Assembly: GCF_932294415.1 (NCBI RefSeq)
Contig: NC_065539.1
Coordinates: 53,463,501-53,527,500, forward strand
DNA from: Quercus robur
Lineage: Eukaryota > Streptophyta > Magnoliopsida > Fagales > Fagaceae
DNA length: 64,000 nt
Direction of reading: 5' to 3'
In this document: positions 1 through 11,400 of the stretch, in pieces
Layout: each line of letters begins with the position of its first letter
How positions within the stretch are numbered: the stretch's first letter is position 1
The notes under the pieces: generated by a model
Database searches by the model: none
Told to the model about the DNA's origin: nothing
Seen by the model: only the letters and a program-made list of their open reading frames with translations
Position numbers and translations under genes: made by a program

Positions 1-61
1 AATGATTTGATCACTAATTTATTGACAATTATAAAGAGAAGAAAAGAGAAGGCTGTAGTGT

Positions 62-215
62 TTATATGGAGTTAGGAATACTATCTTGTACATCTAAGCA
101 AACAAAGGGCTTGTAAAGCCTCACATTTCCTTCTCCTACCACTTCATCTGGTGCCATGATCATCTTCTCATCCTCAAAGCACCAAAAGAAAGCAAGAGAA
201 AACCGGTTTGCCGCC
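62..215 (-). pseudogene. Last-exon fragment of a 2-oxoglutarate-dependent dioxygenase
   Basis: Read on the minus strand from 215, after a plausible acceptor (TTTTTAG), the frame gives AANRFSLAFFWCFEDEKMIM, then APDEVVGEGNVRLYKPFVCL. This is the C-terminal part of plant Fe(II)/2-oxoglutarate dioxygenases of the GAS2/gibberellin-oxidase-like type; RFS is the R-x-S motif that binds 2-oxoglutarate, and YKPF starts the usual tail. The family normally continues about 30 residues after VCLD, but here the frame turns to VQDSIPNSI and stops. No earlier exon with the HxD...H iron site is seen nearby, so the gene is broken. Family assignment is from memory of the motif; the exact subfamily is uncertain. 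Confidence 0.7.
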
Positions 216-714
216 CTAAAAATCTCATAAACCAATAGTGTGATAGATAGACTCTGAAATCTTTGAGTTTACATCATGCCTCAGATTTATTAGAAAAACA
301 GTTTTGTTTTGGAGTCTCACATTCTCTAATGCCTCACTTGAATCAAATCAAGTGTGAAAAATCAGTTAGACAATAAACATTTAGAAATACATTATTATAA
401 ACTTTCTTCTTCTTTTTTGAAAAATTAGTTTAACTTTAAATATTTATAATAAAACCAAGTTTGTGCAATCATGCAATGTACCAAAGTTTAACTATCTAGG
501 ATTAGTAAAAACATAGCTAATAAATTTTGAATAAAATTGCAAAATTTATCAAGTACCAAATGAAAAATCTCTCCACAAATGTTAGGGAACAAGAAATAGA
601 GAAAAATTAATTCTCGGTCCTTAATAAGGTTCTTTTAGGAGAGTAAGTCTCATATTTATGACCTGTTGCTTTTGGTGAAAGATACATTATCATCGCATCA
701 AGGCTTGACTTCAA

Positions 715-741
715 CATATATATATATATATATATATATAT
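715..741. repeat. (TA)n microsatellite
   Basis: A run of TA dinucleotides at the junction between duplicated blocks A and B. The second copy of block A has a much shorter TA tract here. Confidence 0.9.
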
Positions 742-762
742 GTTAAGCCCAAACTCAATAGG

Positions 763-900
763 TTTACTCTTTCATATATTTACATATGCATCAAGAACAT
801 GAATCTCTCTAATCGTAACATTATGCGCTGCTCCCATTATAGATCAAGGAGAAGTCCATGCATGCATGATCAAATCACCATTGTGGGGCTTATGGGTTAC
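763..900. repeat. Duplicated block B, copy 1
   Basis: About 140 bp that recurs in the same orientation at 4426-4567. Shared stretches include the CTTTCATATATTTACATATG start and the GATCAAGGAGAAGTCCATGC core, ending at GCTTATGGGTTAC in both. No coding function is recognised. Confidence 0.85.
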
Positions 901-1940
901 ATGTTTGAGCAGATGATAGTCATTCTAGGATCCTCTTTTCTTCTTCTTTTCTCGATGTATTTGATACCTTGTTTGTTGGGCTTCAAATTTTGATCTTTTT
1001 TAATTTAATATTGAATTATTGGGCTGGTTTTTACATCGTTTATGATCTACATATCCTTTAGTTTTACAACATCTTCAGAAAAATCTTACTAAAATTCTTC
1101 TTTTTCTACGAAGAGTACATGTGAGAAGGTAAGTCTTTTTAAAATTAAGAGAATAAGATTTGATTGTCTCATCCTTTGATTTATCTCTCTCTCACACACA
1201 CACACACACAAAAATTGTAAAGGTTTGAATAGTTTAAGTGAAGAAAAATAAATTTCTTGCAAATTTTAAAGAGGAAAACAATAGTTTAACTTTAGTCTAA
1301 GATGACACGGTTAAAGTAATTCACATATCTCTTTATCATTAATGATGTCATTATAGACCATTTTGGATATACACTACTGTCAATTTCTTTAAAACCTTCT
1401 CTCTTCTCCCCGTATGTGTGTGTGTGTTAAAATACTTAGTATTTTAAAAAAAAAAAAATTTAATGATGTCATTATGATAAAAGGAAATGCAAGTTCATTA
1501 AAATTTTGAACTGTGAGTTTAGCAAAATTATATATATAAAAAAAATTAAAAAAATGAGTTCCTTTGAGTTTTTTCTACCACAACTGTAAACTAGTATCTA
1601 CCCAAATGATACGATATTCAACGAGAAACTACACTCAAACAATGGCGTAGAAAAGAACAATGAAATAGATGATGGACTAGCTAATTGACAGAATTTTTAT
1701 ACATTAGTCTTGCCCAAATTTTGTGTATGAAAAGTATTTCTGAATGTTTGTCATGTAAGCACCCTTAGAAAGCTTTGTAATAAATTATGTGCTCTCTTAA
1801 ACTGTTTATTTGATTAAATAAAATTTCTCCTTTATACCAAAAATAATAAAGAAAATAATACAAATAGTCCACGTTGCTTGTTTAAACGAATCAAATGGTA
1901 TATCTTTGGGGGTCGGTGGCACAAAGTTTGGTAGTGGTAT
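901..1940. other. Intergenic, no gene seen
   Basis: AT-rich sequence with a CT/CA microsatellite near 1185-1210 and short homopolymer tracts. I see no gene or recognisable element. Confidence 0.6.
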
Positions 1941-2027
1941 ACCATTCCACATTTCAATGTTCTAAATCACCTCTAGAACCGTGGCACAATGTGAGAGGTG
2001 ATTTAGAACATTGAAATGTGGAATGGT
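1941..2027. repeat. Perfect 34-bp inverted repeat (foldback)
   Basis: The arms 1941-1974 and 1994-2027 are exactly complementary over 34 bp, separated by a 19-nt loop. The loop carries GTGGCACAA, which also occurs just outside the left arm (about 1917), as expected if the foldback arose by an inverted duplication. It lies about 360-450 bp upstream of the ELIP start codon. It could be a small MITE, a young miRNA-like hairpin or a simple inverted duplication; I see no clear target duplication. Confidence 0.85.
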
Positions 2028-2162
2028 CTAGTCGGTCCCTTCCCTTCCCTTCAAAGTGAAAACCTCGGAAGCAATATGGGCCTCAAACTCAGTGGCAGAA
2101 AGTTATGGTGAAGGAGAGCGCCATGTCTATTGCTTACACCACCATGTGAGGACAAATGAACA

Positions 2163-2274
2163 CACGTGAACCAATATCCTTATGAAAATATATATGGAAA
2201 GACGTGGCTCCTTAAATATCCACTGCTCTGCTTAGTGCTTGCCCCTCCAACACACTCTGTCACTCTCTATATAA
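2163..2274 (+). promoter_or_regulatory. ELIP promoter: G-box, ACGT element, TATA box
   Basis: A palindromic G-box CACGTG lies at 2163-2168, a second ACGT core (GACGTGGC) at 2201-2208, and a TATA box TATATAA at 2268-2274. Transcription should begin near 2300, giving a leader of about 90 nt. ELIP genes are known to be induced by high light and UV-B through HY5-type bZIP factors that bind ACGT cores, which fits. Factor binding here is inferred. Confidence 0.65.
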
Positions 2275-2390
2275 TGTCATTTCGAGGCCTAACATTAATG
2301 CCACAACAACAACTTTAGTACCTCATTTCCTGGTGCTTATAGCTAATTGATCATCAATAGCCTACTCCATTAAGCTAGCTCTAATTGGCA

Positions 2391-3924
2391 ATGGCAGTCT
2401 CATCTGCAATGCAATCCATCTTAGTAAGACCACCTTTGAATCGTGTAGTTTCAAACAGATCTACTAATAGGGTGAACCAGTTTCTAATTTCCACTAGTTA
2501 TGTGCCACATTTGCCCAGATATGCTAGTAGTATGCGAGTTCGTTGCATGGCAGAGGTAATGAAAAGTCTAGTTTGTTTTTCTTTTTGTGGAAATCTCAGA
2601 AGTTAGATAGAAATTATTTAATAAACATGATCTGCTAATTGATTTCTATTTATAGATTTTGACTGTATGATTCCATGGCATTTCACTTTGCAGGAGGACC
2701 AGCAGGAGCAGCCAAAGCCTGTTACAACTTCACCTTCACCACCTCAGCCCCAACAAACCCCTCGTCCTGCACCCAAGGTATACCTACCCTTAACCCAAAA
2801 GATACTTCTTTCTTTGTTTTTTTGAGTTAGAAACCCTAAATATATATGACTATTTACCAAATAGTTTAAGCACACAAAATTATTCATGAACTTTTTTGAC
2901 CTCGCTCAGCAAATTATAATTAAAGCAAAATTGATTTCACATAAATTTGTTATTGATCCTAACTCTATTATACACAACTTAAAATATCTCACCTTGATTT
3001 TGTGAAAAAATTGTGCCTAATTTATACATTTTAAACTTTTTAAGTAATGTCAGAGACTTAATTATAACCGTTAAGGTATCTCTTCAACTAAGAAGTAGAG
3101 ATAAGTCTTCAGGTATAGGTAGGCTACAACATGCGTGATTCTTTAAATACTAAGATAAAATACAGCATTCCCTAAAATTAAATATATAAAAAATACAATA
3201 TAGCATGTATTAATTAATTATTAAATATATTTTTACTTATATTTTTTATATATTGTTAAGTGAAATTTAATTTAAGAGGAATAATGAAAATAGTAAATAA
3301 ATAATAAACTAGATAAGTGTTCATCATCCATTGTCAAGGGATTGAAAGTATCGGGTATAGATTCAGAAATTAGGTATTTGATAAAAAATGAAGTATCTAC
3401 ACTTTCTAGCTATTAACATGACAACATGCCACAAAGTAACATAAATTTTACTTGATTCACTAAAAAAATTGCTTCTATTATGCTAAAGTCGTGTTAATTG
3501 TTGTGAGAAATATTGTTCTACTTATAACTATGTTTTACAACATTGTTAAGAGTATTTTGACACATTTCACTATTGGCAGGTCAGCACAAAGTTCTCAGAC
3601 GTGTTGGCATTCAGTGGGCCTGCACCGGAAAGGATCAACGGCAGGCTAGCAATGATTGGCTTTGTTGCTGCATTGGCAGTAGAGTTATCCAACGGCCAAG
3701 ATGTGTTTGACCAGATATCCAATGGTGGGATCCCATGGTTCTTAGGGACTAGCATTGTGCTCTCTCTTGCATCCCTAATTCCTTTGTTCCAGGGAATCAG
3801 TGTGGAGTCCAAGTCAAAGGGGTTGATGACCTCAGATGCTGAGATGTGGAATGGGAGGTTTGCCATGTTGGGTTTGGTTGCACTAGCCTTTACTGAGTAT
3901 GTCAAAGGTGGAACCCTTATTTAG
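2391..3924 (+). CDS. ELIP: Early light-induced protein, chloroplastic (ELIP)
   Basis: Three exons: 2391-2555, 2694-2777, 3580-3924, all joins in phase and on GT-AG borders, giving 197 aa. ELIPs are thylakoid proteins of the light-harvesting superfamily that accumulate under high light, cold or greening and bind chlorophyll and carotenoid for photoprotection. The first ~50 residues are Ser/Arg-rich and look like a transit peptide, followed by a Pro/Gln-rich linker (exon 2). Exon 3 carries three hydrophobic helices: helix I with [12 protein letters not shown] (about 100-111), a middle helix ([20 protein letters not shown]), and helix III with [15 protein letters not shown] (about 171-185). The E-x-x-N-G-R motifs are the chlorophyll-binding signature and are intact. 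The ATG at 2391 is the first in frame; an in-frame TTG just upstream is not a plausible start. The gene looks functional. Intron 2 is about 800 bp and AT-rich. Confidence 0.95.
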
Positions 3925-4425
3925 GTTTTTGATTTGCTAACTCAAACCAAATTTTGTAAATGAATATTTAATTTCCATGTAATTTGGAAAGCCACTTATG
4001 TAATCCATTTTTTAGTAAATTGGATTTCAATTTTATAAAGGAATAGAAACTTATATGCAAATGAGTCTTATCAAACAAGTGGTCCGCTCTAAATATATTT
4101 GTCTATTCTTGTCGTTGATGTATAACATTGTCAAATGACTTTGTCCAGCTTGTGCCATCACTAACCATTAATTATCGCTTAAATATAAAAGGACAACCCA
4201 AATTAATTACTAGACATGGGAAAGTTTTGGTTTTTCTTGAAAAATTATGGTATAAAATTGGAATTGAGCATCGTCTCTTATTCATTACATTGAATATTTC
4301 AAATTTATGTGCGGGAAGGACTCTACAGGTAGCAAACATATGTTACCCCTCTTTCATATATTTACATATGTGGGAATGACTCTAGTGTAGCAAACATATG
4401 AACAAAAAGAATTAGAAGAATACAT
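3925..4425. other. 3' flank of ELIP with short local repeats
   Basis: Likely ELIP 3' UTR at first, then AT-rich DNA. The stretch 4310-4440 has a local duplication: a GGGA-x-GACTCTA...GTAGCAAACATATG unit occurs twice, and CTTTCATATATTTACATATG-like sequence appears here as well as at the starts of both block-B copies. Confidence 0.6.
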
Positions 4426-4567
4426 TTACTCTTTCATATATTTACATATGCACCAGAAACATGAATCTCTCTGGTCTTAACATTATGCACTGCACTGTCT
4501 GCACCCATTTTGGATCAAGGAGAAGTCCATGCATGCTCAAATCGCCATTGTGGTGCTTATGGGTTAC
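4426..4567. repeat. Duplicated block B, copy 2
   Basis: Second copy of the segment at 763-900, in the same orientation, about 500 bp downstream of the ELIP stop codon. It differs by several substitutions and a short insertion. Confidence 0.85.
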
Positions 4568-5510
4568 CCCTCCATTAGTGTCGTGTTTCTGCAACCAAGC
4601 AATTAAAGAATTGTGTTATTGAAAATGATAATCACTTACATTAGAGAAAGCAAATCACAATATTATTTGATATTACTATATTCCCTTGCACCTGGCCGTT
4701 GGCTTCAACAACTAGTTAGACATAATTTATACTAGCCCAAAACACAATGCATCACTCTTCCCTGCCTATAAACAAATTGAAACAACATATTTCTAGAGCT
4801 TCTTGCTAAGAGTGGTTCAGGACAAACCAAATACAATTGCCTCCTCAAGAATTAATGACTAAACACTGCAAGGTTGGGCTGAACTAATTTAACACACTAT
4901 TTCAAATAAAATAAAATAAAAATATTAATATATTTAAACAGGATACCTGGAACTTATAAATACTGGTGTGCCACTACTTATTACTTTGTTTGCCCAATAC
5001 CATATATATATATATGTATGACTTATTATTTTAAAAGCAAAAATGGGAATATTTATCTATGACTTATTATCTTATGAATATTACAATCCATATTACCAAA
5101 ATTACTACTACGTATAAGCAAAAGTGGGGAGTTGGGGCTGATTGCTGGTTTAGTCAAATGTATGGGCCATATTAATGGGTTTTGTTTGGGACCGAAACTG
5201 CTGGTGCATGATGCTTATGGGCTTGAGTTATTAATGCATAATATTCGTGGGCTTTGGGTTGATCACGCAAGTCCAAATTTATGGCTGAAGCAATAGATTT
5301 TGGACTTTTACTTATATTTGGAACCAAGTGAAAGAGGCTTCACAAGAAGAAGCTCAATGAGGACGCTGACAAATTGTTGGGCCGTTGGTAATGAATGATG
5401 ATGGGAACCGTGGTGTTCGACAAAATGCCACTAAGAATGAGAATGTTGGTGTCACAGAGTGACAAGTCAGTTGAGATTCACAAACGCTAACCAGAAAACT
5501 TCTTGATTAT
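4568..5510. other. Spacer between duplicated blocks B and A
   Basis: About 940 bp without a recognisable gene. In the first copy blocks A and B lie only some 18 bp apart and in the opposite order, so this spacer has no counterpart there. Confidence 0.5.
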
Positions 5511-6246
5511 AATGATTTGATCACTAATTTATTCACAATTTTAAAGAGAAGAAAAGAAAAGGCTGTAGTGTTTATATGGAGTTATGAATACTATCTTGTA
5601 CATCTAAGCAAACAAAGGGCTTGTAAAGCCTCTCATTTCCTTCTCCTACCACTTCATCTGGTGCCATGATCACCTTTCTCATCCTCAAAGCACCAAAAGG
5701 AAGCAAGAGAAAACCGGTTTGCCGCCCTAGAAAATAGAAATCCCATAGACCAATAGTATGATAGATTAAATTTGAAATCTTTGAGTTTACGTCACGTCTC
5801 AAATTTATTAGAAAAACAATTTTGTTTTGAGTCTCACATTCTCTAATGCCTCACTTGAATCAAATCAAGATGAAATTTCATATAAACAATAAATATTTAA
5901 AAATACATTTTTATAAATTTTCTTTTCTTTTCTTTTTTCAAAAATTAGTTTAACTTTACATATCTATAATAAAACCAAGTTTGTGCAATCATGCAATGTA
6001 CCAAAGTTTAACTATCTATAATCGGTAAAAACATAACTAATAAATTTAGAATAAAATTGCAAAATTTATCAAGTATAAAATGAAAAATCTCTCCACAAAT
6101 GTTAGGGAACAAGAAATAAAGAGAAATTAATTCTTGGTCCTTAATAAGAGTTCTTTTAGGAGAGCAAGTGTCATATTTATGACTTATTGCTTTTGGTGAA
6201 AGACACTTTGTCATTCTGCTTGACTTCAACATGTATATATGTTAAA
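5511..6246. repeat. Duplicated block A, copy 2
   Basis: Same-orientation copy of positions 1-745, offset by about 5510 bp at the start. It carries the second dioxygenase exon relic. Similarity ends at a short TA tract near 6235. Confidence 0.9.
5572..5726 (-). pseudogene. Last-exon fragment of a dioxygenase, copy 2
   Basis: This is the copy of the relic at 62-215. It reads NRFSLASFWCFEDEK in one frame and then VIMAPDEVVGEGNERLYKPF in the next, because one extra A follows GAGAA compared with copy 1; this is a single-base frameshift. The same early end after VCLDVQDSI is present, so that truncation predates the duplication. No upstream exons were found in the window. Confidence 0.7.
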
Positions 6247-7089
6247 GTCTTTTGGTTCAAGTAGTGTCTCTATATATTATATTAATTATTTAAAGAGAAT
6301 CTCTAAGGTGTTATCTCCCCTATAATATATATATATATACACACATCCAAATCCTTAGTCATAGAACAAAAGTTAAAAATGGCCTGCCTGGCTCTAGCAC
6401 ATGGGGAGATATGGATGGTCTTAAAGGCCTTTTCTTTTCAGCATGGTAAGGGCATATAATATAACATGTAAAGGAATAACATATTGCAAATTACTATTTT
6501 ATCTTTTCACTTTCTACCAGAAAATCCCCGCACAATCTTATGATAGTGTTGTCAACTTTTCAGAACCTTTCACGAATAGCTGGCTAAGACACTAAAAAAC
6601 GAAAACACAATATGAGTTCCATCTTTTTGGTTGGGCCCATGATATGGTATCTACTCTTCTCTATTCTCTGTCTCTCCACATTGCTTTTGGATGTTAAAGA
6701 CAAGTTGTTATTGTGGTTGGTGGGAGTTATTAGTTTCGGAAGTGTGAAATAAGGGAGGTAGATATGGGCCTTAGCCTGTTCCACAAGATCCATTGAGATA
6801 TGTCTCTTGTTGTACTTGTTCCCACTAAGTAATGTTAGGAAATGATATTTTTCATAAATATTGATATGGTGGAATGTAATTGGACTATTGGAGTACACAC
6901 TTTCCTGTCTTATTTCACCGCGATCAATTTTTATTATGTATCAATCATAATATATAATGTTAGTAAGTAATTAAAAACTAAATGCTAAAATTATTATAAA
7001 AAACTTACAAAATTACTTGATAACGAAGGTGATTATTGCCCTTTCTAAATTACCATTATTTGATTGATGACATGTTTATTTATATGATT
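6247..7089. other. Intergenic, no gene seen
   Basis: AT-rich DNA. No reading frame here resembles a protein I know. Confidence 0.5.
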
Positions 7090-7341
7090 TATATAATAAG
7101 ATTTGAACCCAGGGGGTTGGCCAAGTTGGTTGGGCTCTCGGTCTCAAAGTGCTTGTACTAAGCTCGACTGGGTGTGCTCTCCAGTTCGAGTCTTACTACC
7201 TGCACTTTGAAAAGAATTTCCTGAGTCAGTGTTTTACCCTTTCGTGGGTCCATCCAGCACAAACAGTAATTAGTCTTTGGTTGAAAGCCTTAAAGATACA
7301 CTGTGCGAGAGCAAAAAAAAATATATATATAATAAGATTTG
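7090..7341 (+). mobile_element. tRNA-derived SINE with perfect 16-bp target duplication
   Basis: The body at 7106-7325 has a box-A-like stretch (TTGGCCAAGTTGGTTGGGC) and a box-B-like GTTCGAGTC about 50 bp later, the split RNA polymerase III promoter of a tRNA-type head, and ends in an A-rich tail. It is bounded by identical 16-bp copies of TATATAATAAGATTTG at 7090-7105 and 7326-7341, as left by LINE-driven insertion. The perfect duplication suggests a fairly recent insertion. Confidence 0.85.
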
Positions 7342-7448
7342 TAATATTTCTAATATTAATCAAGTTGTGAAAAATATTATGTATGTATATTTGCCGTTTG
7401 CTTTAATGAATAGATAGGGAAGAGATCACATCACATCATACGGATCGG

Positions 7449-7700
7449 TGAGTTACAGCTCTAGTGTCTTCAAAGCATTTCAGCTTTGGTGGGTAGTAAC
7501 ATCAACTCATAGCACTTGGATAAAGAAAGAAAGAAAGCAATATATACAATTAACCATAAAAGTTTCTTGCTTTCTCATGTGGAGTTAGAACTCTAGTGTC
7601 TTCAAAGCGTTGTAGCTTGCCTGGGTGTGTTGTAAGTTGTAACATCAATTCAATAGTGGTGAGAAGAAGAAACAAAATGTACAATAAAATTAAACTACAA
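7449..7700. repeat. Diverged tandem repeat, period about 132 bp
   Basis: CTCTAGTGTCTTCAAAGC occurs at 7459 and again at 7591, and both copies continue with similar sequence (AACATCAA, then AGAAAGAAA/AGAAGAAAC and a T/A-rich end). Indels have accumulated between the copies. No gene function is recognised. Confidence 0.7.
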
Positions 7701-9005
7701 AAAGGTCTTTTTCTTTGTCTTGGTGCCATCAACCAGAGCATCTTAGCTATAGTGAAAGTTTTTGGAGGTTGCTCCGCAATTTTGGGTTTCAACTTTTAAT
7801 GAGGCCATTGTTTGTTTGCCTCTCACAAGATCAAAGTAAGCTTTTTTCGCTAAATGACATTAAACAGGATTTAGTCCTAGGTTTTTTGTACAATAACAAG
7901 GCCTGGCCTTGAATAAAGACTTATATAGTCTAAATCTAATTTACTATTCAATATTTTGGGAGTAAAAAAATTGATATATCATCCCTCTTGCATGTATAAT
8001 AGCGACTCTCACTAATTAAATTTAGGATAAAACTTATTTTTATATAAGAGAAGGGAATACTTCATTTTATACTCGGAGTATTGAATAATTTTTCCTCTGA
8101 ACCTTACTTGTCAACTTTGTTTTGTTTTATATTCACACGTTATAAGTGTGTGGCACTCTTTTTTCTTTAATTTAGCCAACTTCACACTCATTCATAGAGT
8201 TTTAACCTGAGAGGGAACAAACAAACAAAAAGAATTATCAGTGAGTGGTCCGGCTTTTGGCTATTTGTTCATGAAAAAAAAAAAAATCTAAACTTTGATA
8301 TTAACATTGTTAGTGGATGGCCTAAACTGAACAACTAGAATCTTTGTTTGTTTGTTTTTGTTTTTTTTTTTAAAAAAAAAAATTCTTGTGTATGACTGTG
8401 TCTATTTTTATTCTTTATAACTTTTCCTCATTCGTATTATTTGATTGTGATATGATATCTTTCACAAGCCATGGTAATGTTCACGGGACCAATGTGAATT
8501 GTGAAGTACTTTAAAAGGCCCTCAACTCAGCAGATAGTATCAGCCACTCATTTCCTTACTTATTTACTCAGCAAAAGTCTTGTCTATGTGAAACATTTGA
8601 CAAATGCCTACTAGGACTGGAAATGCCAGAATTGAAAATTCATTATACACATGCATGCTTGTTGTCAAATACCTAAGATTTTTATAAGGAGGGATAGACA
8701 TATCTAGAGAGGGAGATAATTAAAAGAATAAACAACGCCGTCTCTATAATGCAAAATCACCTAATAGGATGAAAGAAAGCTTAGGGTTTTAGGTGCATTA
8801 GACTTCTAAGTTCTACTATCTCTTCAAGTCAATCTTAAATGACAAGGGGTGCAATTGATTTTACATTAAAATCAATACCCTAATGTTAATTTTGGTAATG
8901 GATTAAAATTAGTAGTTTAAAACATGCTCCTTATTACTCTAACAGTTGAGTAGCAGGAATTATATACAAAAAGTAGCAAACAATTATTTGCTAAAGTTTA
9001 TAGGG
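7701..9005. other. Intergenic, no gene seen
   Basis: AT-rich sequence with homopolymer runs. I see no gene or recognisable element. Confidence 0.5.
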
Positions 9006-9156
9006 AAATGTTATGTCTACAACATTTTCACAATAAATCTTAAATGACAAGTTATTATTGGCTGTTATAGGTAGGTTAAAAAGTAATTTAAATTGTGGAT
9101 TCAAATTAAAACCAATAACAATTTTCTACATATGATTTGTTGTGAATGTAGTACTT
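9006..9156. mobile_element. Small MITE, family 1 copy 1
   Basis: About 150 bp starting with AAATGTTATGTCTACAACAT and ending with the near reverse complement (GATTTGTTGTGAATGTAGTA), so it has terminal inverted repeats of roughly 35 bp. The same ends occur at 11401-11565. It is non-coding; I cannot fix the superfamily or a clear target duplication. Confidence 0.65.
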
Positions 9157-11400
9157 CTCGTTTATAAAAGAGCCAAATGAATAAGTGTGATTCTCGTTTA
9201 TAAAAGAGCCAAATGGAATGTAATAGAAAAAAATGAGTAAGTATGATGGTTTTTTTTTTTTTTTTTTGGTAGTGTATTTGACATTATTAAAAAGGGGGGG
9301 GGGGGTGAATGAGAGAAACATTTGATTTATTATTTTACCATTATATCTTTTCCTCATTATATTATAACTTTATTTTAAAAAAAAAAAAAAAAAAAAAATA
9401 AAAAAAAAAAAAAAAAGAGAGTATTCCTCCAATAATTTTTGGAAGGAATGCTCAGAGTCAGAAGAGAATAACATATTTCTCGAAAATCCTCCAATCCATT
9501 CTATTATCATTTCCTTGTCCCTCCAAACTTACCCACCAAAAGATGTTGGAGAGGCTTCTCCCATTTATATTGAAGAAGAAAACGACATTTCTTTCCTCTA
9601 AATTCCTTTTGGTACGAAGTGATTATCACAAAGTCCCTCCGGCATTTAAGTTATGCATATTTCTTAATAGTTAATTTAACTTAACAAACTAATATGCATT
9701 AACAAAACTCGTTATCCTAATGATATCTATAATGTCCTGGTCCCATTGAAAGCACGCTTGCTTTTATTAGCAAGGAACCCACAAAATCTAAACTTGATGG
9801 GAAAATAAGAGAGACAAGAGTAGAGCAAGATTTTCTTCTCACTTTCCATATATATTGGATATTTAATTTCTAATTTCTCCAAAAAAAAATTCAAATTAAG
9901 TTTTAAAGGTATGATAATGATATCATATCAATATTGAAAGATTAAATCTTTATTATAAAAATGTTCTATAAATTTGATATCATTTTAGTAGATTAGTAGA
10001 AAGATTGAAATTTTAGAGAAAACAAATAGAGAATGCCATATTTACACAAGGATAATACTTTGAAATAAAACATTATACCAACCCAAGTTACCTAGCTCCT
10101 CTGCGCACAATAGTGGTCCAAGAGGACCAGGACAAGTACATTCATGTTAGGGTGTTTGATTCAACTTAAACAATCACCCACGTGGTTTGTGGACCCTAAT
10201 GATTCTGATTTTTCAAAGTAGTAGTAAATGTGAGGAACATGGAATCAACGGTGATGATGCAAAAACCAGCCAGATTATCATGATTCATGACCACTCTATA
10301 TATATAACCAAGATTTTTCTTGTGGTACATAACATACAAGGACTAAGCTGCCTAAACAGCTCATATTTCAAAACAACCTTGTTGATCATAAGAATCATCC
10401 ATGGCCCATAGGAGAAATCAAATCATATAATCATCATTATCTTTAGAGATAAAAAGTATTAATGCAACAACAATAATAGTTGTTGAGTTCTTGATTCTTG
10501 AAGTCATAGTGATGTTTTCAATTTCTTACTTTAATTATGGTTTTCTTTTCTCGTTTAGTTAGTACTAAGCAATAAGTTCCTCTTGTCATGTCATACTCAT
10601 ATATTCATGTAATATTGGTCCATCAACAAAAAAAAAAAATTCTTATTCTTGTTTATGTTAGAAAAACATGTGATCCTCCTTGGAGGAAACATCTTATCTA
10701 CGAGCAAAGCTAATGATTGTGTTGTGCCGACAAATTTGTTGAGAAGAGTGGTGAACCTTTTGAGTTTACTCAACCTAACAATATATGCTTCAAATTTCTG
10801 CACTATAATCTTTTGTTAGATGTCATAAAAATGACCGACTCATTTTGTTTAAACTTAATCTGATAAAGTATTTTTTTTAAAGAAAAATAGGTGATGATCA
10901 TTTCTATTTTTCACCACTATATAAGCGAATTAGACAAAAATGTCCAAGAAAAAATTAAAAAAAAAAAAACTAAGTTATTTTTTCCTTTCACGCCTCTTTT
11001 CAGTTACGTCTAGCTTAATTTTTTCCTTTCACGTCTCCTTTCAATTACGTCTAGCTTAATGCATTTGAAAGCTTTAGGCAAAAATTGAATTGAGGCCTTT
11101 TATATATTTAAATGACTTTTTCTAAAAAAAAATTAATACTACTTAAATATATTATCTTATTTTAGAAGCAAAGTTATGTAGATTTTTTTTTTTTTGAGAA
11201 AGTATATAAATACAAAATATTTGACAAAACTTTTCAAATCTATTGATGTGGTTTATTTATTTATTTTAGGGAACTTGATATGGTAGATTAATAGTGGTAA
11301 ATAAAAATATGATGTTAAAGGTGGACCTAAATGAAAACTAGTAAAAATTTGTCAACTCAACTGTTGTAAAATTTTTTGTATATTACTCTTTCTTTTTTAG
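9157..11400. other. Intergenic with low-complexity tracts
   Basis: A 25-bp stretch (TTCTCGTTTATAAAAGAGCC...) is repeated in tandem near 9155-9215. There are T, G and A homopolymers at about 9250-9420. A 41-bp-period tandem duplication lies at 10978-11059. No gene recognised. Confidence 0.55.
10978..11059. repeat. Two-copy tandem repeat, 41-bp period
   Basis: The unit TTTTTCCTTTCACG...TTACGTCTAGCTTAA occurs twice head to tail with three or so substitutions. Confidence 0.85.

Larger units (their letters stand above)
1..745. repeat. Duplicated block A, copy 1
   Basis: This stretch recurs, same orientation, at 5511-6246 with only scattered substitutions and short indels. It holds the dioxygenase exon relic at 62-215 followed by AT-rich sequence that probably was its intron. 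The copy runs off the left edge of the window, so its true start is not seen. It ends at a (TA)n tract (715-741), which is where similarity to the second copy is lost. Confidence 0.9.

Noticed and set aside
3503-3530. Third copy of the small MITE family in ELIP intron 2
   Set aside because: Only one end-like stretch is visible and it is too short to be sure.
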